A stretch of 17,948 bases of DNA from Rhodospirillales bacterium (GCA_003252195.1 QKFK01000029.1:1-17948); one strand, 5' to 3'. Shown: positions 1 to 8,406, counted from the stretch's first letter. The notes: a model not told the origin generated them from the letters alone. A program made the numbers and translations.

Positions 1-408
1 TGCAAAAATAATTTAAATAAAAACCGTAATATTATATTTATTGAGAAGGGATTAGGAGATAAAAAAGAAAAGCTCTTCTTTTCCGAAAAAGGTCCATCAT
101 CAACCATTTGCAAGAACGGCAAAAACACAATTGAAGTTGATAAATTTGATGACATTATTCCAAAAAGCATTACACCAACTTATATTAAAATGGATATAGA
201 AGGAGCAGAAATTGACGCAATAAACGGTTCTTTGGCGACAATCAAAGAACACACTCCTAAAATGGCCATTAGCGTATATCACAGGCCTTCTCATATATGG
301 ATGATCCCCAAGATAGTATTAGAAGTCTGCCCAAACTACCATGTTTATTTAAGACAGTATCGAGAAACCATATACGAAACTGTAATGTATTTTATCCCGC
401 GGAAATAA
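1..408 (+). CDS. FkbM-family methyltransferase, C-terminal part (5' end outside window)
   Basis: The open frame runs from base 1 to the TAA at 406-408 and gives the last 135 residues. The stretch YIKMDIEGAEIDAI is the FkbM signature, the strand and acidic loop following the SAM-binding fold. It is followed by the family's usual ending (P-K-M-A-I-S-V-Y-H, then IP..I, then YLRQY and ETV.YFIP). FkbM enzymes are SAM-dependent methyltransferases, often O-methylating sugars or polyketides. Beside a glycosyltransferase and sugar-type enzymes, a glycan substrate is likely, but this is inference. The gene converges on the ATP-grasp gene with only two bases between the stop codons and no visible terminator. 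The N-terminal SAM motif lies outside the window. Confidence 0.88.
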   Translation, partial: CKNNLNKNRNIIFIEKGLGDKKEKLFFSEKGPSSTICKNGKNTIEVDKFDDIIPKSITPTYIKMDIEGAEIDAINGSLATIKEHTPKMAISVYHRPSHIWMIPKIVLEVCPNYHVYLRQYRETIYETVMYFIPRK

Positions 409-410
409 TT

Positions 411-1601
411 TTAATAAAACTCAATTTTAATTAAGTCATTTATTCTTGCGACCTTATCGAGCATTTCTTCTTGGGATGAAAACTCAAAGAAAACTATGCC
501 GACTTTTTGAGCCATATAATCATCTATTTTATAGCCATCTTCCCACCACATTAGCTCGTCAAAGATATTGTTTTTAATTTCGTCGCTGATGATAACATCT
601 TTAACTTTTCCATTGTGAGGAGGCATTATGCAATGTCTTCCACAAAATCCCTTTTGCTCAACATTTAGAGGGAAGTCAGAGCAATCCATTCCTGTCTGAG
701 CTTTTACAATCCACGTTGCCCAATCAACTCCTGTTGCATGTTGAACAGGTACAGGATACAAGTCGCCAGAGCAACGGCGAGTTATTTCAATAATATATGG
801 CTTGCCATCTCTTAATAAATATTGGTGATGAAATACTCCATTACCCAAGTCCATAATTTTCGCCAGTTTTTCTGAGGCATCAATTAATGATTGTTTTACT
901 AACTCGATATCAGTTGCTGGGGCTGCTGATGTGGATACTAAAAATTGATTTTTGAATGAATACTCATTGTCACTAAAACTAAAAACAACCTTTTTGTTTA
1001 ATAAAAATGTTGTAAAACTATGTTGAGTACCTTCAATAAACTCTTCAATAACGATGTGTTTTGCTTTTGACATTGAGAATGCTTTTTTTATAGCTGTTTT
1101 GCACTCATCAACACTTCTTGCAACACTAACGCCTTTACCACCAGTTAAATCAATTGGTTTGATAATTAGAGGAAGTTGGTATTTGCCTATATTGCTGATG
1201 GCCAATTCTTCATCGTCATAGCTTTCTGAGTATGGCGTAGGAATATTATTGGGTATAGCTATTTTTTTAAATCTGTCTTTGTGATGCAAATCCAGTGTTG
1301 TTTCATATGGATCATGCCCTGGGAGACTCATTTTTTCTGCAACATATGATGCGGTAATTGCCCCAAAGTCATTCGCGCATGCACAAACGTAGTTTATTTC
1401 CAGCTTCTTAGCTAATTCTAGTACTTCATCTTTGTTAGAAAAGTCAGCTTTGTGATACTCATCTGCATATTTATGACCAAGCATGTTAGCGTCATTGCCT
1501 GTCGTAATTACATAATACCCTAGCTCTTTAGCTTTTTGGATAAGAATTGAATCAGAATGGCTTCCGTTCAGAATTAGAAGTTTATTTTTTTTGCTGTCCA
1601 T
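411..1601 (-). CDS. ATP-grasp ligase (carboxylate-amine ligase type)
   Basis: This 396-residue protein has an N-terminal pre-ATP-grasp Rossmann-like region (LLILNGSHSDS near residue 8, ITTGND near 32). The ATP-grasp domain carries the nucleotide-binding lysine in LIIKPID (K148), the glycine loop GGKG (154-157), the hinge-like IVIEEF (183-188) and a metal-binding acidic strand IIEITRR (E272). ATP-grasp enzymes activate a carboxylate as an acyl phosphate and join it to an amine, thiol or other nucleophile. The substrate cannot be read from sequence. The gene is last in a minus operon, 26 bases after the aldehyde dehydrogenase, with an AAGG Shine-Dalgarno seven bases before the ATG. A plausible role is coupling the acid made by the dehydrogenase to an amine, or an amino acid to a sugar amine (inference). 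Confidence 0.85.
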   Translation of the reverse strand: MDSKKNKLLILNGSHSDSILIQKAKELGYYVITTGNDANMLGHKYADEYHKADFSNKDEVLELAKKLEINYVCACANDFGAITASYVAEKMSLPGHDPYETTLDLHHKDRFKKIAIPNNIPTPYSESYDDEELAISNIGKYQLPLIIKPIDLTGGKGVSVARSVDECKTAIKKAFSMSKAKHIVIEEFIEGTQHSFTTFLLNKKVVFSFSDNEYSFKNQFLVSTSAAPATDIELVKQSLIDASEKLAKIMDLGNGVFHHQYLLRDGKPYIIEITRRCSGDLYPVPVQHATGVDWATWIVKAQTGMDCSDFPLNVEQKGFCGRHCIMPPHNGKVKDVIISDEIKNNIFDELMWWEDGYKIDDYMAQKVGIVFFEFSSQEEMLDKVARINDLIKIEFY

Positions 1602-1627
1602 TTTTATGCCTTGTAATTCTTGAGTTG

Positions 1628-3106
1628 CTATTTTTGGTCAAATCTTAGCCATGTGGTTTTTAACTCTGAATATTCATCAAAAGCATATATTGATTTATCT
1701 TTGCCGATTCCAGATTGCTTCATTCCACCAAATGGCACGGTGTTGTCATCGTCTCCATAGCTATTTATATGTACAATTCCTGCTTTTAGCTTTCTGCTTA
1801 TTTGATATGCTTCATCAAGGTCGTTCGTCCATACAGCTCCTGCTAATCCATATGATGTATCATTAGCTATTTCAAGGGCGTGTTTGGTAGATTTAGCAGT
1901 TATTACAGATAACACAGGGCCAAATATTTCTTCTTGTGCTATTTTTGAACTATTATCTACATCATAAAACAAAACAGGAGATATGTTTTCTCCTCCTTTG
2001 TATCCTTCTGGTGATTGGTAGAACGGAAAACCAGCTTTTTTGCCTTCGTCTATATATGCCTGAACTTTGCTTTTTTGCTCAGAGCTAACAAGACACGAAA
2101 CTTCGCTCGTTTCAAGGAAAGGGTCTGCAGGAATATATTTATCAGTTTCCTTAATGAGTAATTTTATAAAATCATCTTTGATTTTTTCATGAAGAATTGC
2201 TCTTGATGGCGCTGAACAAATTTGACCTTGATTGTAAAATACATTTTTGGCTAATGTTCGAGCCGCAACTTCTAGGTCAGTGCATTTATCTGATACAATA
2301 AAAGCGGATTTGCCACCACATTCTAGCCCAACTTTTTTCATGTTTGACTGTCCTGCATATTGCATTATTAATTTACCAACTTCTGATGATCCTGTAAAGA
2401 AGACACCATCTACATCATTATGTAAAGCAAGCTCTTTACCTGTTTCTTCTCCATAACCAGTTATCACATTAAGCACTCCATTAGGAATGCCAGCTTCTTT
2501 AGCTAGACCTGCAAGACGTATCATTGATAAAGATGATTGCTCTGCTGGTTTCATAATAACGGAATTGCCCATCAAAAGCGCTGGGGCCATTTTCCACATT
2601 GCTGGAACTAAAGGATCATTCCAAGGTGTTATGCATGCAACTACACCTAAAGGCTCTCGGGTTATTGTGGCAAAAGCATTTTTTCTAGGAGGAATAGCCT
2701 TGTCATATATTTTATCAATAGCTTCTGCAAAATATCTAACTACTTCTATCGCTTTAGGAATTGAATCTCTGTAATAATTAATATAAGAGCGACCAGTTTC
2801 TAATGTGTCTAGTAAGGCTAGCTCTTCACTGTGTTTTTCCATTAAATCAGCAAGCTTAAGCATTATCTGTTTTTTTTCTTGAGGATCTATATCTGACCAA
2901 ACACCAGATTCAAAACTTTTTCTTGCATGTTCCACAGCTATATCGACGTCATTTTTATTGCAAGCAGCAATACCAGATAAATCTCTTCTATCTGCAGAAG
3001 ACTTTTTCTCAATCGTATTTTTTGTTATGGAATCAACATAAATGCCATTAATAAACGCTCTTTTTTCTAGTTTGAGAGAGTTGATTTTATCTATTACACT
3101 TACCAC
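1628..3106 (-). CDS. NAD(P)-dependent aldehyde dehydrogenase, PuuC-like
   Basis: This 492-residue protein has full aldehyde dehydrogenase length. Motifs in order: cofactor-binding ITPWND (159-164), MKPAEQSSLS (185-194), FTGSSEVGK (237-245), the general-base glutamate in LECGGKS (E262), the catalytic cysteine in NQGQICSAP (C297), EEIFGPV, and PFGGMKQSG near the C-terminus. The ending, with ELKTTW, resembles gamma-glutamyl-aminobutyraldehyde dehydrogenase PuuC more than retinal or betaine types; this is recognition from memory. It oxidises an aldehyde to a carboxylate in the cytoplasm. The GTG start at 3106 lies 11 bases after the radical SAM stop, with AGGG nine bases upstream. One reading is that it makes the carboxylate that the downstream ATP-grasp enzyme activates. 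Confidence 0.9.
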   Translation of the reverse strand: MVSVIDKINSLKLEKRAFINGIYVDSITKNTIEKKSSADRRDLSGIAACNKNDVDIAVEHARKSFESGVWSDIDPQEKKQIMLKLADLMEKHSEELALLDTLETGRSYINYYRDSIPKAIEVVRYFAEAIDKIYDKAIPPRKNAFATITREPLGVVACITPWNDPLVPAMWKMAPALLMGNSVIMKPAEQSSLSMIRLAGLAKEAGIPNGVLNVITGYGEETGKELALHNDVDGVFFTGSSEVGKLIMQYAGQSNMKKVGLECGGKSAFIVSDKCTDLEVAARTLAKNVFYNQGQICSAPSRAILHEKIKDDFIKLLIKETDKYIPADPFLETSEVSCLVSSEQKSKVQAYIDEGKKAGFPFYQSPEGYKGGENISPVLFYDVDNSSKIAQEEIFGPVLSVITAKSTKHALEIANDTSYGLAGAVWTNDLDEAYQISRKLKAGIVHINSYGDDDNTVPFGGMKQSGIGKDKSIYAFDEYSELKTTWLRFDQK

Positions 3107-3117
3107 TGTTTATAACC

Positions 3118-4269
3118 CTATATAAATCTGTCTTCGTTATCATCATTGGTTGTTGTTTGTATTTCTTGTTCTAATTTAGCTTTTTTTATCATTTCGAAAA
3201 GCTCTAAATTAGTTTCGTGGCGAATGCAATGCATACCACAATCGCATGATGGGTTAAGTTTTGCCATAACATCTTTGCGTTCAGCACTATTCCACATTTC
3301 CATGAATGTTTGTTCGTGGATGTCGCCAACTTTCATTCGCTCTTTGCCCCTAAAATACGGGCATACATAAACACCAGATGGGGTCACTAAAGTGCGAAGC
3401 TCTGTCGAAGGGCAAGAACTATAAGTTTTGGGCTGGGTGTGCTGTTCTCCAGATAAAGAATATTCTAAGTTGATTGATTTTATAATCTTAAAATTATCAG
3501 TTTCTAGCTCAGACAATCTAGCTATTTCTTCTCTTGCGTGATCCATATCGAATTGTGAATGAACTCTCAAAAAATGGTTTTTCCCATTTTCGAATTGATA
3601 GCTTGGCTTTACCTCGTAGTAATCACATCCAATGTTTTTAGCTAAAACAGCTGCTTCATATATATCATCTATATTAGATTCAATACCGAAACCATCTGCT
3701 TTAGTTCTAATCAAGAAAGAAAAACCTAATTTACCTTTTTTTACTTTAGCTAGTTCTTCCATGTTGTTTACTACTTTGGGAAATAAAGATGTTCCCTTTT
3801 TAGTTGGTCTTAGCTTTTTGTAAGTTACATCGCTAGCGGCATCCATCGAAACCCTTGTCCACTGTGAATATTTGGCAATAATATCAAGGTACTTGTGAAT
3901 ATATGTTCCATTGGTTGTGATGCCTATATGAACATCATTCTCCCCTAAAAGGGTCATTAATTTGCCAACAGCAGGATGCGCCAAAGGTTCTCCTCCGCCA
4001 ATTAATATGACTCCCTTTACGCCAGCATCAACAAACTCTTTTCCGAGGTTTAACAATCGTTCTGATGTAAAACCAGTGTTACGAGAGACTACGTCTTCGC
4101 TAATACAACCAGGGCAAGCCAAGTTGCAAACTTCAGTAGTGTCTAGCTCAACAATTAGAGGTGATTTTGCTCCTGCATCCCAGTCTGTTGTTTTTACTAC
4201 ATCTACCACAAATTTTTGGTGTAACTTACTTACCAAGTCCATTTTTTTTAGTTTGTTATCACTAGACAT
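3118..4269 (-). CDS. Radical SAM protein with SPASM-type C-terminus
   Basis: This 383-residue protein carries the radical SAM cluster motif CNLACPGC (C48, C52, C55) on the first strand, then GGGEP (91-95), which contacts SAM, and ITTNGTY (117-123). The C-terminal region has spaced cysteines (C286, C303, then C342, C344, C348 in SCDCGMHC) preceded by VGDIHEQTFMEMW, typical of a SPASM or twitch domain holding an auxiliary iron-sulfur cluster. SPASM enzymes act on peptides, and some on sugars or small molecules (alcohol oxidation, epimerisation). No precursor peptide gene is visible nearby, so a sugar or small-molecule substrate is favoured. It is first in the minus operon, with Shine-Dalgarno AGAGG five bases before the ATG. 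Confidence 0.9.
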   Translation of the reverse strand: MSSDNKLKKMDLVSKLHQKFVVDVVKTTDWDAGAKSPLIVELDTTEVCNLACPGCISEDVVSRNTGFTSERLLNLGKEFVDAGVKGVILIGGGEPLAHPAVGKLMTLLGENDVHIGITTNGTYIHKYLDIIAKYSQWTRVSMDAASDVTYKKLRPTKKGTSLFPKVVNNMEELAKVKKGKLGFSFLIRTKADGFGIESNIDDIYEAAVLAKNIGCDYYEVKPSYQFENGKNHFLRVHSQFDMDHAREEIARLSELETDNFKIIKSINLEYSLSGEQHTQPKTYSSCPSTELRTLVTPSGVYVCPYFRGKERMKVGDIHEQTFMEMWNSAERKDVMAKLNPSCDCGMHCIRHETNLELFEMIKKAKLEQEIQTTTNDDNEDRFI

Positions 4270-4559
4270 TTTGACCTCTAATTAATCATTATTTTAAAAG
4301 CTACTCTTGAATGGTTAATTTGTTGCTAAAATAGCAGTAATGATATTGTTAGCAGAAACATTTATTCAATATATATTATCTATTTTTTATCACATAAACT
4401 CTCTCATCCACCAAAAAAACAACGCAACAAAGCAACAACCTCTTCATAAACTTTATAAATACAATTGGTAAACTTGATGAAAAAAAATTAAAGCTCAAAT
4501 TTCAACTATCGATTTCAAAACACTTACTACGTTATATAACTTTTATTTAATTATATATA

Positions 4560-4588
4560 TTGTCAGGATTTAACAAGCAATATATTAT
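4560..4588 (+). promoter_or_regulatory. Sigma-70 promoter of the glycosyltransferase gene
   Basis: TTGTCA (4560-4565), a 17-base spacer and TATTAT (4583-4588) make a near-consensus housekeeping promoter. The predicted start is near 4595, giving a leader of about 120 bases before the ATG at 4718. Confidence 0.65.
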
Positions 4589-4593
4589 TTTCA

Positions 4594-4608
4594 TAGTATG
4601 TTATACTA
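4594..4608. repeat. Inverted repeat at the predicted transcription start
   Basis: TAGTAT-GTT-ATACTA is a perfect inverted repeat with six-base arms and a three-base centre. It lies at about +1 of the glycosyltransferase promoter, where a bound repressor would block initiation. It is short and in AT-rich sequence, so chance is possible. Confidence 0.35.
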
Positions 4609-4717
4609 ACTTTATTATCGAGTGTTTAACCATAATTATTTTACAAGCTTCACTAATATTCATAAAAGCATCTAAAACGTTACAACAGAACATAGAAAAT
4701 AACTGCGGAAAAATTTA

Positions 4718-6307
4718 ATGAGCTCTAGACGAGATAGAAAAATAGGAAACAGCATTAAAATTGATCATTCGACCGGTTATTCTGTAACAAGGATTATTAA
4801 TGATTTTTGCTACGGCACGGAAAAATCTTCACATCTAGAATCCCTTTCACAGTTAGTATCTAGAGGATGCAATTTCAGCGAGGCAGAGCTAACACACAGT
4901 AAAAAAAGGCTATTCAAAACTTTTTTATATCATTACACCAATAAAAACTTTTCACGTGCCTTTTTAATAGCATCAATAGTATATTCCATAGGAGAACCAA
5001 TAGAAGCTATTACATCCATGTTGCTTTTGTTAAAAATACACCAAATGGATACAACAGTTAAAAATTATATTTATCATGGAATCTCTCGTTACATTTTTGT
5101 AAATGAAGATAAAATTGACAGCACTACACAAAAAAAATTAAGAAAAAAACTCTTCTTAATACATAACGAGAGAGCCTCTGAATATAAAGAATTACTCCCC
5201 ATAGAATTTAAAAACACCAATAAAAAAAACATCCTTATATTGGTAGATCAATTCACTTCCCGCAATCATTCCCCAACAAAAATATCTTTGGATTACACCA
5301 CACACTTGAAAAAGCTAGGATACAACCCTTTCATCATAAACACAGCATCAATACCCACTTATATCATTAAAGACACCCTTTTTATACACAAGTTCCATAT
5401 CATTAAAGAATATAGTAACATTGAGCAGATTGAAGGAATTCCATTCTATCAACCATCAATAACAATGCCAAATATTGATGAATATAAAAACATTATAAAT
5501 AAGATAAATACTTTTTCTCCTTCTCTGATTTTTTCAATCGGAGGAAGCAATATTTTAGCCGACGTATTATCAAAACACATTAAAACAATTCTAATACCAA
5601 CAACATCTGACTTATCACCAGCAAGCAGATCCACGTATCGTTTAATATCAAGAGAATTCAATCAGCATGATGAAGATTTATTCTCAGCTAACGTTATAGA
5701 TAAGGAAAAAATAGTTTACATAACTCACCAGCTTCAAATACCAGAAGCAAAAAAAACAATCACAAAAAAAGATCTCGCTTTTACCGATGATGATTTTGTA
5801 ATTTGCATAGTCAGCAACAGGCTAGTTGATGAAATCAGTGATAATTTCATAAACACAATCAAATCGATTCATAAAAAAAACAATCAATGTCGTTTTTTAT
5901 TTATTGGCGATTACCCCAACTATTCATCAATAGCAAAAGAACATAATATTTTTCACATATCAAAGTCTGTCGGAAGAGTTGAGAATCTAGCTGATTATTA
6001 TTGTGCATGCGATGTATTTTTAAACCCAGATAGAGCTGGTGGAGGATTTAGCTCTATATACGCAATGAAACAAGGATTACCCGTTATCACCCGATATATT
6101 GGCGATATTGGCACCACATATGCTGGTAGAGATCTCTCTTTTGACACATGGGATGAAGCAATAGAGGAAGTAAACAAACTCGCATCTGATAAAAATTATT
6201 ATGCAAAAAAATCTGCCATCTTTAAGCAGATAGCAGATAGCAGAAGTGATTTTAATCAAATGGTTAAAGAGGTAATGGAAGTGGCAGAGAAGTTACCTAA
6301 TCCGTAA
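4718..6307 (+). CDS. Glycosyltransferase, GT4-like (group 1), with unrecognised N-terminal region
   Basis: This 529-residue protein has a C-terminal half with the layout of a GT-B glycosyltransferase of the group 1/GT4 type: a strand (FLFIGDYPN), a hydrophobic segment (VENLADYYCACDVFLNP), then the nucleotide-sugar loop GGGFSSIYAMKQGLPVI, where family 4 enzymes usually have an acidic E-x7-E arrangement. That arrangement is not cleanly preserved here. An earlier segment (NILILVDQFTSRNHSPTK, about residue 170) is like the start of the GT-B N-domain. The first 165 or so residues are helical and unrecognised. It probably adds a sugar to a surface glycan at the cytoplasmic face. No strong Shine-Dalgarno precedes the ATG (GCGGAA, about ten bases away). 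No terminator is evident after the stop. Confidence 0.75.
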   Translation: MSSRRDRKIGNSIKIDHSTGYSVTRIINDFCYGTEKSSHLESLSQLVSRGCNFSEAELTHSKKRLFKTFLYHYTNKNFSRAFLIASIVYSIGEPIEAITSMLLLLKIHQMDTTVKNYIYHGISRYIFVNEDKIDSTTQKKLRKKLFLIHNERASEYKELLPIEFKNTNKKNILILVDQFTSRNHSPTKISLDYTTHLKKLGYNPFIINTASIPTYIIKDTLFIHKFHIIKEYSNIEQIEGIPFYQPSITMPNIDEYKNIINKINTFSPSLIFSIGGSNILADVLSKHIKTILIPTTSDLSPASRSTYRLISREFNQHDEDLFSANVIDKEKIVYITHQLQIPEAKKTITKKDLAFTDDDFVICIVSNRLVDEISDNFINTIKSIHKKNNQCRFLFIGDYPNYSSIAKEHNIFHISKSVGRVENLADYYCACDVFLNPDRAGGGFSSIYAMKQGLPVITRYIGDIGTTYAGRDLSFDTWDEAIEEVNKLASDKNYYAKKSAIFKQIADSRSDFNQMVKEVMEVAEKLPNP

Positions 6308-6541
6308 AAGTGTGAATAATGACAAAAAATAATAATAAAAGCTTATATTAATTGCTTGCTATTTTAAAAAATTAGCGTACGCTATAGGCATAACTACGAT
6401 TTGTGGCTTAATATACGTTTTTTATTACGCAATATTTTTTAATATCTAGACTAAAAAACAATCTACCACGTCTATAGTTGTTACAAGGTAGGCAATGAGT
6501 GCCTATTTACTAAAATTGTTTTTTTACAAAGGATAAAAAAA
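6308..6541 (+). promoter_or_regulatory. Leader region of the cold-shock gene
   Basis: This 234-base stretch holds a perfect 12-base palindrome TAGCGTACGCTA (6373-6384), then, close to the gene, a hairpin TAGGCA-ATGAG-TGCCTA (6489-6505) and an AAAGGAT Shine-Dalgarno (6535-6540 area). Long structured leaders that sense temperature are known for cspA-family mRNAs; here the function is inferred from position. The promoter itself is not clear. Confidence 0.45.
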
Positions 6542-6745
6542 ATGGCAAACGGTACAGTTAAATGGTTTAATTCTACAAAAGGTTACGGTTTTATCGCTCC
6601 TGAAAATGGTGGCGCTGATGTATTCGTACATATCTCAGCAGTTGAAAAAGCTGGTTTAAGATCTTTGAACGAAAATGACAAAGTTTCTTACGAACTAGTT
6701 ACAGAAAAAGGTAAAACTTCAGCAGCTAACCTTCAAAAAGCTTAA
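6542..6745 (+). CDS. cspA: Cold-shock protein CspA family
   Basis: This 67-residue single cold-shock domain is full length for the family. It has the two nucleic-acid-binding motifs KGYGFI (13-18, RNP1) and VFVHIS (27-32, RNP2), and starts with the usual G-T-V-K-W-F-N strand. It binds single-stranded RNA or DNA and melts mRNA structure in the cytoplasm, typically as an RNA chaperone at low temperature or during growth changes. The AAAGGAT ribosome site and A-rich run before the ATG suggest high translation. It is monocistronic, ended by a strong terminator shared with the convergent gene. Which paralog (CspA or other) cannot be told. Confidence 0.95.
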   Translation: MANGTVKWFNSTKGYGFIAPENGGADVFVHISAVEKAGLRSLNENDKVSYELVTEKGKTSAANLQKA

Positions 6746-6764
6746 GAAGTAATATTCTTTGATA

Positions 6765-6797
6765 AAAGGCCCTGTTATTTAACAGGGTCTTTTTTTC
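6765..6797 (+). terminator. Intrinsic terminator of cspA, probably bidirectional
   Basis: CCCTGTT-ATTT-AACAGGG (6770-6787) is a perfect stem followed by a run of T. On the minus strand the same stem is followed by CCTTTTA, so it can also end the AbiJ-like gene that reads toward it. Confidence 0.9.
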
Positions 6798-6842
6798 TTT
6801 TTTTTATGTGGATTCGTTAAAACACCTACGATAAAAAATAAT

Positions 6843-7652
6843 TTAACTAGTTTTAGATGATTTTGACACTAGGTAGTTAATAAAAGTACAGCAAATTACC
6901 AACATATATTTTGCTTCATCAAAACTAACTTTATTATCCTCCATTAAAGCATGACGGATACCGTCTTTACCACATGTGTACCCATAAAACTTTTTCATAC
7001 CTTCTTTCATAACCTCTGGTATCTCTATACCACTATTTGATAAGTTAGAAATCGCTTTACCGAATTCATTTTCTCCTGTTATTTTTCTTAAAACTCCTTC
7101 AACCGCAGATATTGCCTCTTTGATAGAGTTGCGATAATCAGGATTATTTTTATCTGATAATTTTTTAATAGCTTCATGTATTTGTTTTTTAGATGTTTCG
7201 TAAGGATTATCATCTATTGATTTTTTTATCTCAGCTATTTCACTATCATCAATAATTTTTGAAAGAACTCCATCTATAAATCGATAACCCGAAAGTTCTC
7301 TTTCCAAAATATTATTTATTAATTCATAATACTTTTCTTCTTCAATAAAATTTTCAAAAACATTTAGCGTTGGAAGAAACTCTATAAAATCATATTTTTC
7401 ATAAAATTTAAAATTAAAAAAGATCTTTCTAATTGTGTTGATAGGATCATAGCGAGGAATTGTATCCACAGGAAGCTTAAGCAAGCCGTGATATATGCAT
7501 TCTGTAATATCTTGCATATAATTTTCTTTATATGGTTGCTTCAATATACAATACAACAAATTCCACAATGAATTAGATAAATCATCATTCATACCATCTA
7601 TTTGAATCGTTTTATCTATTTCAATTAATCCCATTCTTTCAGAAAACCTCAT
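6843..7652 (-). CDS. AbiJ-NTD4-type abortive-infection-like protein
   Basis: This is a 269-residue protein when started at the ATG at 7652. An in-frame TTG at 7670 is possible but would overlap the upstream gene, whereas the ATG has GAAGGA about eight bases ahead and begins with RFSERMGL, as in AbiJ-NTD4 proteins. The N-terminal part (about 1-160, with QIDGMNDDLSNSLWN near 17-31) fits that domain. The C-terminal part (about 170-265) has the helical pattern DYRNSIKEAISAVE, YGYTCGKDGIRHAL and DEAKYMLV seen in abortive-infection C-terminal domains. Such proteins are predicted to act in phage defence, and no nuclease motif is obvious. It follows the membrane-protein gene by four bases, so the two are likely co-translated. 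Family assignment is by pattern memory. Confidence 0.65.
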   Translation of the reverse strand: MRFSERMGLIEIDKTIQIDGMNDDLSNSLWNLLYCILKQPYKENYMQDITECIYHGLLKLPVDTIPRYDPINTIRKIFFNFKFYEKYDFIEFLPTLNVFENFIEEEKYYELINNILERELSGYRFIDGVLSKIIDDSEIAEIKKSIDDNPYETSKKQIHEAIKKLSDKNNPDYRNSIKEAISAVEGVLRKITGENEFGKAISNLSNSGIEIPEVMKEGMKKFYGYTCGKDGIRHALMEDNKVSFDEAKYMLVICCTFINYLVSKSSKTS

Positions 7653-7656
7653 ATCA

Positions 7657-8301
7657 TCATTCCTTCGCAATAACTTTTGTAATAACTCTTTCTTTCATAT
7701 AAACGTTCCCTGAATCTTGTTTGGGAGTAACAAACTTATCTATCATTTTGTATAAATAAACAGAAAAAGATGCAAAGGTAATAAAAAGTAAAACCCATAA
7801 CAACCATTGCGACATCAATTTATAATTATTTATTATTTCAACTGAAACCACGGTTAGAGATAAAACCAGAAGTGATGCTATAACTAATACAATACATGTT
7901 TGTATCTTACCTAAAGAATACCTCTTTGTTGTTCCTGTTGTTAAATTTACTAAATGCACCCTAACACCAATAATCTCAGATAATATATCAACATGTTGCT
8001 CATAATTATGCTGCCAGAAGTGGCTAGCCTTTGATAAATATGCCCAAATAAACGTAGCAAACAAACCCACTAATGAAGCTATAAATATTAAGGCATAAGC
8101 ATCCTTATGTTTTAACCACATAAAACCTATAACAGTTAAAATTAAAGACTCAATAGTCCAGAAAAAAGACACTCTCTGTTGTCTTCTATCAATTTCTTTT
8201 TGGCGATTTTCTTGAGCTATAGTAAAAGCATCATCAAGATTTTTTGCACTAGGATCTACCGTCCCAAACACAGCTATTTTATAATCATCATATTTAGACA
8301 T
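7657..8301 (-). CDS. Four-helix inner-membrane protein, possibly RipA-like
   Basis: This is a 214-residue protein from the ATG at 8301, which has GAGG six bases ahead; a GTG at 8313 is a weaker alternative. Four hydrophobic segments fall near residues 45-63, 69-89, 133-155 and 165-184. A charged cytoplasmic helix precedes the first, and a soluble loop with HFWQHNYEQHVDILSEIIG (about 94-112) separates the pairs. The R-x-F-F-W-x-I-E entry and W-x-x-N-Y-E-x-H-V-D motif recall the RipA family of octameric membrane proteins; this is tentative. It is the first gene of a pair with the AbiJ-like gene. In a defence reading it would be the membrane effector or sensor (inference). Confidence 0.55.
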   Translation of the reverse strand: MSKYDDYKIAVFGTVDPSAKNLDDAFTIAQENRQKEIDRRQQRVSFFWTIESLILTVIGFMWLKHKDAYALIFIASLVGLFATFIWAYLSKASHFWQHNYEQHVDILSEIIGVRVHLVNLTTGTTKRYSLGKIQTCIVLVIASLLVLSLTVVSVEIINNYKLMSQWLLWVLLFITFASFSVYLYKMIDKFVTPKQDSGNVYMKERVITKVIAKE

Positions 8302-8380
8302 ATTCCACCTCACGTTTTATTCAACAAATATAATACAAACACAAGGTGAGACAAAATGTATTTGTTTAATTACAAACAAG
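8302..8380 (-). promoter_or_regulatory. Putative promoter of the membrane-protein/AbiJ-like pair
   Basis: On the minus strand TTGTCT, a 16-base spacer and TATATT lie upstream of the gene. Just beyond them is an inverted repeat TTGTTT-AATTAC-AAACAA (plus strand, about 8360-8381), which could be an operator. Both are moderate matches in AT-rich sequence. Confidence 0.35.
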
Positions 8381-8406
8381 TTTTAGCGAGTCCAGAGGAG
8401 TAGCCT

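Larger units (their letters stand above)
4270..4717. promoter_or_regulatory. Divergent intergenic region between the radical SAM operon and the glycosyltransferase gene
   Basis: This 448-base, very AT-rich gap has no convincing ORF. It holds the Shine-Dalgarno of the minus operon, a short TGCTA-AAA-TAGCA inverted repeat at 4324-4336, and the plus-strand promoter and inverted repeat listed separately. I see no strong sigma-70 promoter for the minus operon. Confidence 0.6.

Noticed and set aside
3146..3370. 74-codon plus-strand frame inside the radical SAM gene
   Set aside because: It runs opposite the conserved SPASM cysteines and has no start signals.
7653..7670. TTG start for the AbiJ-like gene
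   Set aside because: It would overlap the upstream gene by 14 bases and has a poorer ribosome site than the ATG at 7652, which fits the family start.
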